5,010 bases of DNA. Origin: an uncultured Eubacteriales bacterium. Lineage in GTDB: Bacteria > Bacillota_A > Clostridia > Oscillospirales > Oscillospiraceae. Where the stretch lies: assembly GCA_949739085.1 (NCBI GenBank), contig CATIYU010000008.1, positions 1 to 5,010 on the forward strand, in the 5' to 3' direction. Positions within the stretch are counted from its first letter, which is position 1, and each line of letters opens with the position of its first letter. Shown in pieces: positions 1 through 5,010 of the stretch. The notes under the pieces are model-generated. The model saw nothing but the letters and a program-made list of their open reading frames with translations. It searched no databases and was not told where the DNA came from. Position numbers and translations under genes: made by a program.

Positions 1-1098
1 GGCCGCCGGTTTTCCCCCAGACACGTCCGGACCCGGGAAAAATCCTCCGGCGGGTTCTCCGGGGTCCACATCAGAACCAGGTCGTCCCGGTCATGATACT
101 CGCACTCCACCCCCCCCCTCCCGCAGCCCCCGGGCCAGGCTGGACCCGTCCCAGCCGGAGGCGGCGCAGTCGATGGTCAGTTTCAGGGGGTCCGTCTCCC
201 AGACGGCCCATCCCCCCTCCCGCAGCCGCCGCCGCAGGACCTCCAGCGCCCCGGCGGTTTGGGCCAGGCGGGCGGGGTAGTCCCCCGCCAGATAGGCGTT
301 GCAGCGGTCCAGGGACTGCAAAATCAGGTAGGACGGACTGGTGGAGCCAAAGAGGGCCAGGGCCCGCTTCCCCTCCGCCCAGAGGGCGGGCGGAGCGGAT
401 TCCGCCCCGTGGAGATACGCCCCGCCGGTGAGGACGGGCAGGGTCTTGTGGGCGCTGTCGCAGCACAAATCCGCCCCCAGGTCCAGCGGGTGCCGGGACT
501 GGGGGAGGAACCGCAGATAAGCGCCGTGGGCGTTGTCCACCAGCAGAGGCGCGCCCCGGCGGTGGGCGGCCCGGGCCAGGGCGGGCAGATTGGCCTGTCC
601 CCCCAGGTAGTCCGGGCTGGTGATATAGACCGCGGCGGGCGGATGGGGCAGGCTGTCTAGGGCCGCCTCCAGGGCCGCCGGGTCTGTCTCGCAGGCGCAG
701 ATGGACCGGGCCGGGCCCGCTGGCCAGAGCCACGCCACGTCAAAGTCCAGCAGCGCGGCGGCGTGCAGAAACGACTTGTGGACGTTCCGGGCCGCCACAA
801 CCACAGGCCGGGCCCCCGGCGGGGCGCGCCACACCGCCAGGGCCAGCATGGCCCGAACGCACTGGGAGGACCCCTCCGTAGAGTAGAAGGTCCTGGCGGA
901 GCGGAAGAGGGCCGCCGCGTTTTTCTCGCTCTCCGCGATAATCCCCGCCGCCTCATAGAGTGCGTCCGCCCCGGCGGTCTCCGTGATGTCCAGGGCCTCG
1001 CAGCCCAGAACCGGCCTCCCCTTGTGTCCCGGCATGTGGAGCCGGGCCGGGCGGGAGGCGGCGTAGGCCCGGACAAAGTCGCAGACCGGGGTGTTCAT
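1..1098 (-). CDS. Orn/Lys/Arg decarboxylase-family PLP enzyme, frameshifted at a G9 run, 3' end beyond window
   Basis: Fold-type I PLP enzyme of the Orn/Lys/Arg decarboxylase major-domain family, which decarboxylates basic amino acids to polyamines or diamines; the substrate here is unknown. From the ATG at 1098 the uninterrupted frame gives 335 residues to a TGA at 93-91. Visible motifs: HMPGHKG at 21-27 (family N-terminal signature), FYSTEGSS at 71-78, DNAHGAY at 188-194 (PLP-contacting Asp and His), DSAHKTLP at 214-221 with K218 as the likely Schiff-base lysine, and STSPSY at 252-257. The last residues after the G run (VRVS) look nothing like the family. If one G is removed, the frame reads GVECEYHDRDDLVLMWTPEN and stays open to base 1, which resembles the usual C-terminal segment. 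So the gene is disrupted, phase-variable or mis-sequenced at 110-118. The ATG overlaps the scfB stop as ATGA, with GAGGAGG directly upstream, implying translational coupling. The family call is confident; the substrate is not. Confidence 0.85.
110..118 (-). other. G9 homopolymer (C9 on + strand) causing a frameshift in the PLP enzyme
   Basis: Nine identical bases in a row inside the PLP decarboxylase gene. With nine G the reading frame ends about nine codons later at 91. With eight G the frame continues through a family-like sequence to the window edge. Such tracts are prone to replication slippage and also to sequencing or assembly errors, and the sequence alone cannot separate these. Confidence 0.85.
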
Positions 1099-2477
1099 GC
1101 CTCCTCGGGGCCCAGTCCCGCCTGGACCACCTGCATCATGATGGCGCACTCAATCCGCTTGCGGAACAGCTGGCAGCCGTAGTCATAGACGCCCTTGATG
1201 GACCCGGAGGCGTGGTAGGCGTTGGCGGCGCAGCCGCCGGAGCAGTAGAGCTGGGCCCAGCAGTCCTGGCAGGCGGGCCGGGCGTAGGCGTTGCAGGACT
1301 GGAATTCCTCCCGGAGGGCCGTGTTGGTCACGCCCTGCCAGATGTCCCCCAGCTTATACGCCTCCTCCCCCACAAACTGGTGGCAGGGGTAGAGGTCCCC
1401 CCACGGCGTGACGGCCATGTACTCCGTGCCGGACCCGCAGCCGGATACGCGCTTGTAGACGCAGGGGCCGTGGGCCAGGTCCAGCATGTAGTGATAGAAG
1501 GTGAAGCCCCGGCCCTCCTTCTCCCGCTTCAGCATCTCCTTGGCCAGGAGCTCGTACTGCTCCAGGACGATGGGCAGGTCCTCCCCGGTGAGGGCGGCGG
1601 GGCTGTCCGGGGCGCAGACTACCGGCTCCATGCTCAGCTGGCGGAAGCCCAGGTCCGCCATGTGGAACACGTCCTTGGTGAAATCCGGGTTGGCGTGGGT
1701 AAAGGTGCCCCGCATGTAGTAGCCCTCCCCGCCCCGGCGCTCCACCAGCTTTTGGAACTTGGGCACAACGCGGTCGTAGCTGCCCTGACCGGCGCGGTCC
1801 ACCCGCAGGCGGTCGTGAATCTCCTTCCGGCCGTCCAGACTGAGGACCACGTTGTGCATCTCCCGGTTGGCGAAGCTGATGACATCCTCGTCGATGAGCA
1901 TCCCGTTGGTGGTGAGGGTAAAGCGGAATTTTTTGTTGTGAGGGGCCTCCTGGGCGCGGGCGTAGGCCACCAGGTCCTTGACCACGCCCCAGTTCATAAG
2001 GGGTTCGCCGCCAAAAAAGTCCACCTCCAGGTTCACCCTCGCGCCGGAGTTCTCGATTAAAAAGTCCAGGGCCCGCTTGCCCACGTCAAAGGACATCAGG
2101 GCCCCCTCGCCCTGGTACTTCCCCTGGCTGGCGAAGCAGTAGGAGCAGTTGAGGTTGCAGGTATGGGCCACGTGGAGGCACAGGGCCTTCACCACTGTAC
2201 CGCGGTTTTTCAGGCTGCCAGCCTGGTGGGCAAACCTGTCGGGGCTAAAAAGCTTCCCGGCCGCCTCCAGGGCCCGCGCGTCCTCCAGGCAGGCCAGCAG
2301 GTCCTCCCGGGTGACGCGGTCCCCATACTTCTCCAGCATGGCGGAGATGATCTCCTCCCCGCTCTTGTCCGGGTAGAGGGCAATCAGGTCGTAGGCCACA
2401 GGGTCCACCGCGTGGACCGAGCCGGAGCAGGTGTCCAAAACGATGTTGCAGCCGTTGAGCTTGTACTGATGGACCAT
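1095..2477 (-). CDS. scfB: SCIFF peptide maturase, radical SAM/SPASM thioether-forming enzyme
   Basis: Radical SAM enzyme of 460 residues that installs Cys thioether cross-links in the SCIFF (six-cysteine) precursor encoded just upstream; homologous in role to CteB of Clostridium thermocellum. Residues 1 to about 80 form a PqqD-like RRE domain for leader-peptide binding. The radical SAM barrel starts near residue 97, with CNLNCSYC at 107-114 supplying the CX3CX2C ligands C107, C111 and C114, and GGEPL at 156-160 as the SAM-binding GGE motif. The C-terminal SPASM/twitch part holds the auxiliary-cluster cysteines, including C339, C347, C365, C395, CQDC at 403-406, CSGGC at 412-416, C435 and C444. 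Start: ATG at 2477 with GGAGG (2490-2486) eight bases upstream. The gene lies 81 nt after scfA, past an intrinsic terminator, so it is probably expressed by read-through. Its stop overlaps the next start (ATGA). All key cysteines are present, so it should be active. Confidence 0.96.
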   Translation of the reverse strand: MVHQYKLNGCNIVLDTCSGSVHAVDPVAYDLIALYPDKSGEEIISAMLEKYGDRVTREDLLACLEDARALEAAGKLFSPDRFAHQAGSLKNRGTVVKALCLHVAHTCNLNCSYCFASQGKYQGEGALMSFDVGKRALDFLIENSGARVNLEVDFFGGEPLMNWGVVKDLVAYARAQEAPHNKKFRFTLTTNGMLIDEDVISFANREMHNVVLSLDGRKEIHDRLRVDRAGQGSYDRVVPKFQKLVERRGGEGYYMRGTFTHANPDFTKDVFHMADLGFRQLSMEPVVCAPDSPAALTGEDLPIVLEQYELLAKEMLKREKEGRGFTFYHYMLDLAHGPCVYKRVSGCGSGTEYMAVTPWGDLYPCHQFVGEEAYKLGDIWQGVTNTALREEFQSCNAYARPACQDCWAQLYCSGGCAANAYHASGSIKGVYDYGCQLFRKRIECAIMMQVVQAGLGPEEA

Positions 2478-2485
2478 TGCAGGTT

Positions 2486-2490
2486 CCTCC
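2486..2490 (-). promoter_or_regulatory. Ribosome binding site of scfB
   Basis: GGAGG lies eight bases before the scfB ATG. It sits in a short AT-rich stretch (2491-2510) between the terminator and the gene, which should keep this site unstructured and well translated even if transcript levels are low. Confidence 0.75.
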
Positions 2491-2515
2491 GTAAAAATAA
2501 AAAGATACTACGCAG

Positions 2516-2543
2516 AAAAAACGCCGCCGTGGGTACGGCGGCG
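2516..2543 (-). terminator. Intrinsic terminator/attenuator between scfA and scfB
   Basis: On the minus strand CGCCGCCGT (2543-2535) pairs perfectly with ACGGCGGCG (2530-2522) around the four-base loop ACCC, and six T follow (2521-2516). The hairpin begins 15 nt after the scfA stop, and no convincing promoter lies between it and scfB. It therefore probably acts as a partial terminator that yields a short, abundant scfA transcript and a rarer scfA-scfB-PLP enzyme transcript. Confidence 0.88.
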
Positions 2544-2558
2544 CTCCTTGGCCTGAGC

Positions 2559-2705
2559 TTACTTGCGGGCGTTTTCGCAGGGCTGGTTCGCAACGCCGCA
2601 GGAGGTCTTGCACGCGGACTGGCAGGAGGTCTGGCACTCGCCGCAGCCGCCGTTTTGCAGGCTCTGGTTCAGGTCGCGGGTCTCAAGAGTTTTGATACGT
2701 TCCAT
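2559..2705 (-). CDS. scfA: SCIFF ranthipeptide precursor (six-cysteine peptide)
   Basis: A 48-residue ribosomally made precursor of the SCIFF family (six cysteines in forty-five residues), whose cysteines become thioether-linked through the neighbouring radical SAM maturase. The leader, residues 1-20, starts MERIKTLETR and ends NGG. The core has the family-typical CGECQTSCQSACKTSC at 21-36. Cysteines are at 21, 24, 28, 32, 36 and 43 (C-X2-C-X3-C-X3-C-X3-C-X6-C), with two similar units, CQTSC and CKTSC. The ATG at 2705 is set by AGGAG nine bases upstream; the stop is TAA at 2561-2559. The gene has its own near-consensus promoter and is followed by an intrinsic terminator, consistent with high expression. 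Residue 37 is Gly, where CteA is reported to have the Thr that is cross-linked to Cys32. The biological role of the mature peptide is not settled; signalling has been suggested for related clostridial peptides. Confidence 0.97.
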   Translation of the reverse strand: MERIKTLETRDLNQSLQNGGCGECQTSCQSACKTSCGVANQPCENARK

Positions 2706-2714
2706 AGATGTACG

Positions 2715-2719
2715 CTCCT
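2715..2719 (-). promoter_or_regulatory. Ribosome binding site of scfA
   Basis: AGGAG, nine bases before the ATG at 2705, fixes the start of this very short gene and supports it as a real translated peptide. Confidence 0.8.
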
Positions 2720-2724
2720 ATCCT

Positions 2725-2746
2725 GCCGCTGGTGTGGTCCAACGGC
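2725..2746 (-). promoter_or_regulatory. 5' UTR hairpin upstream of the scfA ribosome binding site
   Basis: On the minus strand GCCGTTGG (2746-2739) pairs with CCAGCGGC (2732-2725), eight pairs including one G-T wobble, around the loop ACCACA. It ends five bases before the Shine-Dalgarno sequence and lacks a T run, so it is not a terminator. A role in mRNA stability or in keeping the ribosome site open is possible but inferred. Confidence 0.4.
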
Positions 2747-2767
2747 ATATCATACAAACTGCCACTT

Positions 2768-2796
2768 AGCATACCATAGATGCCGGATATTGTCAA
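2768..2796 (-). promoter_or_regulatory. Sigma-A-type promoter of the scfA-scfB unit
   Basis: On the minus strand the -35 is TTGACA (2796-2791), a perfect match, followed by a 17-base spacer and -10 TATGCT (2773-2768), four of six matches. Predicted transcription start is near 2761, giving a 5' UTR of about 55 nt to the scfA ATG. It is the best promoter in the window and lies downstream of the hydrolase terminator, making the SCIFF unit transcriptionally independent. Confidence 0.8.
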
Positions 2797-2860
2797 GGAA
2801 CCGGGCGGGAAATTTTCGCCCCGCCAGGCGCTCATTAGAGGCGGCAGAGGCGAACAGGGG

Positions 2861-2891
2861 ACCGGCCCTCCGCAGGGCGCGGAGGGCCGGT
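2861..2891 (-). terminator. Strong hairpin terminator after the cell wall hydrolase
   Basis: ACCGGCCCTCCGC (2891-2879) pairs over 13 bases without mismatch to GCGGAGGGCCGGT (2873-2861) around the five-base loop GCCCT, starting five nt after the hydrolase TAG. The T run is poor (CCCCTGTTCG follows), so it is either a low-U intrinsic terminator or a 3'-end stabilising hairpin. It separates the hydrolase from the SCIFF unit. Confidence 0.7.
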
Positions 2892-2896
2892 GTTTC

Positions 2897-3688
2897 CTAG
2901 CGGTAAAACCGGTGGCAGCCGATGGTGGTGAAATAGTCGCAATTCTCCCGAATCCAGGCGCCCTGGGACAGGGAGGGATTGAAAAAGTACATGCAGCCGC
3001 CGATGACCCGGGTGCCGTTGAGGACCATCTCTGCGGCCAGCACGGATTTGGCTGTGGGCTCGTTGTAGATGGTTCCGTTGGCCACCGGCTCGAACTGGAC
3101 GGCGTCCTTTGTGTCAAAGACCACCTCTTTGATGGTGCCGGGGAACTGGCTGGAAGCCACCCGGTTGAGCACCACGTTGCCTACGGCCAGCTGGCCCAGA
3201 AGGCTCTCCCCCTGGCTCTCGGCGCTGATGACCCGGCTGAGCCAGTAGAGGTCCTCCTCTGTGTAGTCCAGGGCGGACACGGTGGAGACGGCCACAGGGG
3301 TGTTCCAGTCCACAAACTCCACCTCCGCTCCCAGCAGGTTCGCCACCGCGCGCAGAGGCACGTAGGTGCGCCCTCCATATATAAAAGTGTCCGCGCCGGT
3401 GTCGTAGGCGTAGCCGTTGGCCATCACGGCGCTCCGGCTCACGGGCACAGAGAGGGAAAAGACGCCGGTTTCTGCGGAGGCCGTCCGGGCCTCGTGGTCC
3501 CAAACCGTTTTCCAGCCGCCCATGGCCTCCAGCAGGGGGACCAGGGGGACGTATGTACGGCCCTCATAGGCGAAGGACGTGCCGGAGAGGTTCTCGCCGT
3601 CCACTGTTACGGAGACGGAGGCTGCCCGGGCAGTCTGGCAGACCAGTACCGCCGCCAGAGCCGAGCAGAGCAATACCCTTCATTTCAT
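2897..3688 (-). CDS. SleB-like cell wall hydrolase with CuAO-N-like repeats; in-frame TGA at codon 3
   Basis: Exported peptidoglycan hydrolase of the SleB/CwlJ (Hydrolase_2) family, which cleaves the glycan backbone of cortex or cell wall. The best-placed start is ATG at 3688, eight bases after AAAGGAG (3703-3697), but its third codon is TGA (3682-3680). The frame is then open for 258 residues from a TTG at 3673 to TAG at 2899-2897. Numbering from the TTG: a hydrophobic signal-peptide core at 1-17 ending TARA-AS; two copper-amine-oxidase-N-like units around YEGRTYVPL (36-44) and YGGRTYVPL (99-107), often used for wall attachment; and the hydrolase domain at 143-258, with RVISAESQGES (147-157) holding the probable catalytic E152, then AVGNVVLNRV (163-172) and a C-terminal GCHRFY. 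A single C-to-T change (CGA to TGA) would explain the stop; restored, the protein gains a basic n-region (MKRR). Without it, expression depends on a weak TTG and a signal peptide lacking positive charge. Confidence 0.85.
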
Positions 3689-3696
3689 AGACAGTT

Positions 3697-3703
3697 CTCC
3701 TTT
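3697..3703 (-). promoter_or_regulatory. Ribosome binding site of the hydrolase, pointing to the ATG before the TGA
   Basis: AAAGGAG lies eight bases upstream of ATG 3688, the normal spacing, but 23 bases upstream of the TTG at 3673. It therefore marks ATG-AAA-TGA as the ancestral start and supports a nonsense lesion rather than a native TTG start. Confidence 0.75.
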
Positions 3704-3739
3704 CTTGTTTCCGGGGAGTTTGCCTCCCATCCGGGCACC

Positions 3740-3769
3740 AGTATAGCGGAAAAGCGGGTCCGGAGGCAA
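3740..3769 (-). promoter_or_regulatory. Probable sigma-A-type promoter of the cell wall hydrolase
   Basis: On the minus strand TTGCCT (3769-3764), an 18-base spacer and TATACT (3745-3740) lie about 50 nt before ATG 3688. The -10 differs from consensus at one base and the -35 at two. The rest of the 196-nt gap after gtrA (3689-3884) shows no gene, no clear terminator and no repeat. Confidence 0.5.
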
Positions 3770-3884
3770 GCTGTAAATTTTGGCAGCGGCCTCCCCCTCC
3801 CAGGTCCCATGGAGGGCGGGCCGCCGCCGTATAATAGAGGAGCGCCCCGCCATCCGCTCTCGCAAAAATTGGACGCCGCCGGGG

Positions 3885-4310
3885 TTATCTCTTTTTTCCC
3901 CGCTGGGCAAGGCTGTTGGTGTCCAGGGAGTCCCGAAATACCACAAAGCGGTCATAGAGGAATTCCAGCACAAAGTTGGAGGCCATGTTCATGGCGGTGA
4001 CCAGGTACTCGTTCCACCCCAGCACGTCCGCCAGATAGTGGCCCAGCCAGGTGGAGAGGGGCGTAAACACGCAGTAGAACGCCAGCACCAGGGCCATGGC
4101 CTTGGGCACGTTGCTGGCGGACTGGAAGGTGTAGCGCCGGTTCAGGGTGAAATTCCACAGCACCGACAATGTCAGGGCGATGAGGTAGCAGGGCCAGTAG
4201 CTCCAGGCCGTCAGCTCGTTGAGCAGGGAGAAGGCCCCCAGCTCAATGATTCCGGCGGAGAGGGAGAAGAGGAGAAATTTCAGCGAGCGGAGAAGTTCCT
4301 TGCGGTTCAT
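3885..4310 (-). CDS. GtrA-family membrane protein
   Basis: Small integral membrane protein of 141 residues, the usual length of the GtrA/DPMS_TM family. Members are thought to move, or help move, polyprenyl-linked sugars across the membrane for surface-polysaccharide or teichoic-acid glycosylation. Four hydrophobic helices are visible at about 11-31, 37-54, 71-91 and 101-120. The family signatures WNFTLNRRYTF (52-62) after helix 2 and NFVLEFLYDRFVVF (112-125) after helix 4 are present, followed by a basic tail. ATG at 4310 has GAAAGG about ten bases upstream, 15 nt after the kinase stop, so the two are probably co-transcribed. No glycosyltransferase partner is visible here, so the transported substrate cannot be named. 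Confidence 0.9.
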   Translation of the reverse strand: MNRKELLRSLKFLLFSLSAGIIELGAFSLLNELTAWSYWPCYLIALTLSVLWNFTLNRRYTFQSASNVPKAMALVLAFYCVFTPLSTWLGHYLADVLGWNEYLVTAMNMASNFVLEFLYDRFVVFRDSLDTNSLAQRGKKR

Positions 4311-4325
4311 TTGTCCACGACCTTT

Positions 4326-5010
4326 CTATCCGTTCAGGGCCCGGAACTGGGCTCTGTTGCGGGCGTACAGCTTCCGGAACACAGCGTAGCTGCGGTCATA
4401 GGCCGCCCGGTGGGCTCTGTTGGGCGCGAAAGTCCGCGCCGGAGGGATGAGCGCCGCCACCGCGTCCAGGTCCGGCGCAATGCCCAGCCCCCCCGCCATC
4501 ACCGCCGCCGCGCCCACGCTCCCGGCGTTCTGGGGGCTCTCCACGGTCTGGACCGTCCGGCCCGTAACGTCGGCCAGAATCTGGGCCGTCACCGGGGACA
4601 GGGCCCCGCCCCCCACGAAGCGCACGGGGTCAGAGGTGGCCGTCTTTTTCGCCTGGCACTCCAGCATCCACCGCAGATGGAAGCAGACGCCCTCCAGCAC
4701 CGCCCGGATGAGCTCCGTTTTCCCCGTGTCCAGCCGGATGTTGAAGAACATCCCCGCCGCCGCCGGGTCCTCAAAGGGGCAGCGGTTGCCGTGCAGCCAG
4801 GGGGTGAAGACGACGCCTCCGGCCCCCGGCGGCGCGTGTTCCACGGTCTCGGTGAGGTAGTCGTAGAGGCTGGCGTACACCGCCTCCTGACTGCCGGTCA
4901 CGTCCTTCTTCTCCAGATACACCCCGATCTCATCCAGGGCCAGGTGGTCCTTCACCCACTCCAGGCACTTCCCGGCGGTCTCCATCTCGGCAAAGTAGTT
5001 GTAGCGCCCC
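4326..5010 (-). CDS. FGGY-family carbohydrate kinase (xylulokinase-like), C-terminal part
   Basis: C-terminal 227 or so residues of an FGGY sugar kinase; the start lies beyond base 5010, and the frame is open to the edge, so the internal ATG at 4985 is not the true start. These enzymes phosphorylate sugars such as xylulose with ATP in the cytoplasm; family members are around 500 residues. Counting from that internal Met, the ASKHA C-terminal ATPase fold shows FTPWLHGNRCPFED (60-73), a substrate and hinge region typical of xylulokinase-like clostridial proteins, then ELIRAVLEGVCFHLRWML (91-108). The nucleotide-binding FVGGGALSPVTAQILADVTG (123-142) follows, and then PQNAGSVGAA (151-160). Stop is TAG at 4328-4326. 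Xylulokinase is the nearest guess, but substrate cannot be fixed from this half. Confidence 0.92.
   Translation of the reverse strand, partial: GRYNYFAEMETAGKCLEWVKDHLALDEIGVYLEKKDVTGSQEAVYASLYDYLTETVEHAPPGAGGVVFTPWLHGNRCPFEDPAAAGMFFNIRLDTGKTELIRAVLEGVCFHLRWMLECQAKKTATSDPVRFVGGGALSPVTAQILADVTGRTVQTVESPQNAGSVGAAAVMAGGLGIAPDLDAVAALIPPARTFAPNRAHRAAYDRSYAVFRKLYARNRAQFRALNG

Noticed and set aside
71..733. 220-residue minus-strand frame overlapping the PLP decarboxylase
   Set aside because: It is a proline/glycine/arginine-rich shadow; the true family sequence is in the other two frames on either side of the G9 run.
1212..2060. Long plus-strand open frame of 282 residues opposite scfB
   Set aside because: It is antisense to a clearly conserved radical SAM gene, has a composition typical of GC-rich shadow frames and shows no family features.
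3830..3835. Perfect TATAAT on the plus strand
   Set aside because: It has no recognisable -35 at 16-18 bases upstream, and no plus-strand gene follows; all credible genes are on the minus strand.
3885..3898. A-AAA-AAG slippery heptamer in frame at the end of gtrA, which could shift translation -1 and extend the protein by roughly 60 residues
   Set aside because: It lies two codons before the stop, with no clear downstream stimulatory structure, and the extension shows no recognisable sequence.
3680..3973. 97-residue minus-strand open frame between gtrA and the hydrolase
   Set aside because: Its first part is an out-of-frame shadow of gtrA, the rest is low-complexity translation of intergenic DNA, and it simply ends at the TGA in front of the hydrolase.
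2780..4000. Plus-strand open frame of 406 residues across the hydrolase and the end of gtrA
   Set aside because: It spans two real minus-strand genes, a terminator and a promoter; its length reflects high GC rather than coding.

Overview
All genes in this window lie on the minus strand, so transcription runs from high to low coordinates. The DNA is GC-rich with strong G/C third-position bias. The combination of a SCIFF ranthipeptide cassette, a SleB-type cell wall hydrolase with copper-amine-oxidase-N-like repeats, and a clostridial-type FGGY kinase points to a GC-rich, anaerobic, spore-forming-lineage Clostridia, most likely Oscillospiraceae (Flavonifractor/Lawsonibacter-like). That placement is inference from gene content and base composition.

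Layout in transcription order. (1) 5010-4326: C-terminal half of an FGGY (xylulokinase-like) sugar kinase that begins outside the window. (2) 4310-3885: a GtrA-family four-helix membrane protein, 15 nt downstream and probably co-transcribed. (3) 3884-3689: intergenic, with a probable sigma-A-type promoter. (4) 3688-2897: a secreted SleB-like cell wall hydrolase whose expected ATG is followed by an in-frame TGA at codon 3. It is closed by a perfect 13-bp hairpin. (5) 2796-2768: a near-consensus promoter (TTGACA-N17-TATGCT). (6) 2705-2559: scfA, a 48-residue six-cysteine SCIFF precursor peptide. (7) 2543-2516: a perfect 9-bp hairpin plus six T, i.e. an intrinsic terminator between scfA and its maturase. 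(8) 2477-1095: scfB, the radical SAM/SPASM SCIFF maturase. (9) 1098-1: an Orn/Lys/Arg-decarboxylase-family PLP enzyme overlapping scfB by ATGA. Its frame is broken at a run of nine G, and the family-like C-terminus continues in another frame to the window edge.

The core system is the scfA-scfB ranthipeptide unit. The peptide has its own strong promoter. An attenuating terminator then probably lets only part of transcription reach the maturase and the coupled PLP enzyme, which would suit a stoichiometric substrate and a catalytic enzyme. SCIFF itself is a described system. The points that deserve a second look are the residue at position 37 of the peptide, the intra-operon terminator, the coupled PLP enzyme with its homopolymer frameshift, and the nonsense codon at the start of the hydrolase.
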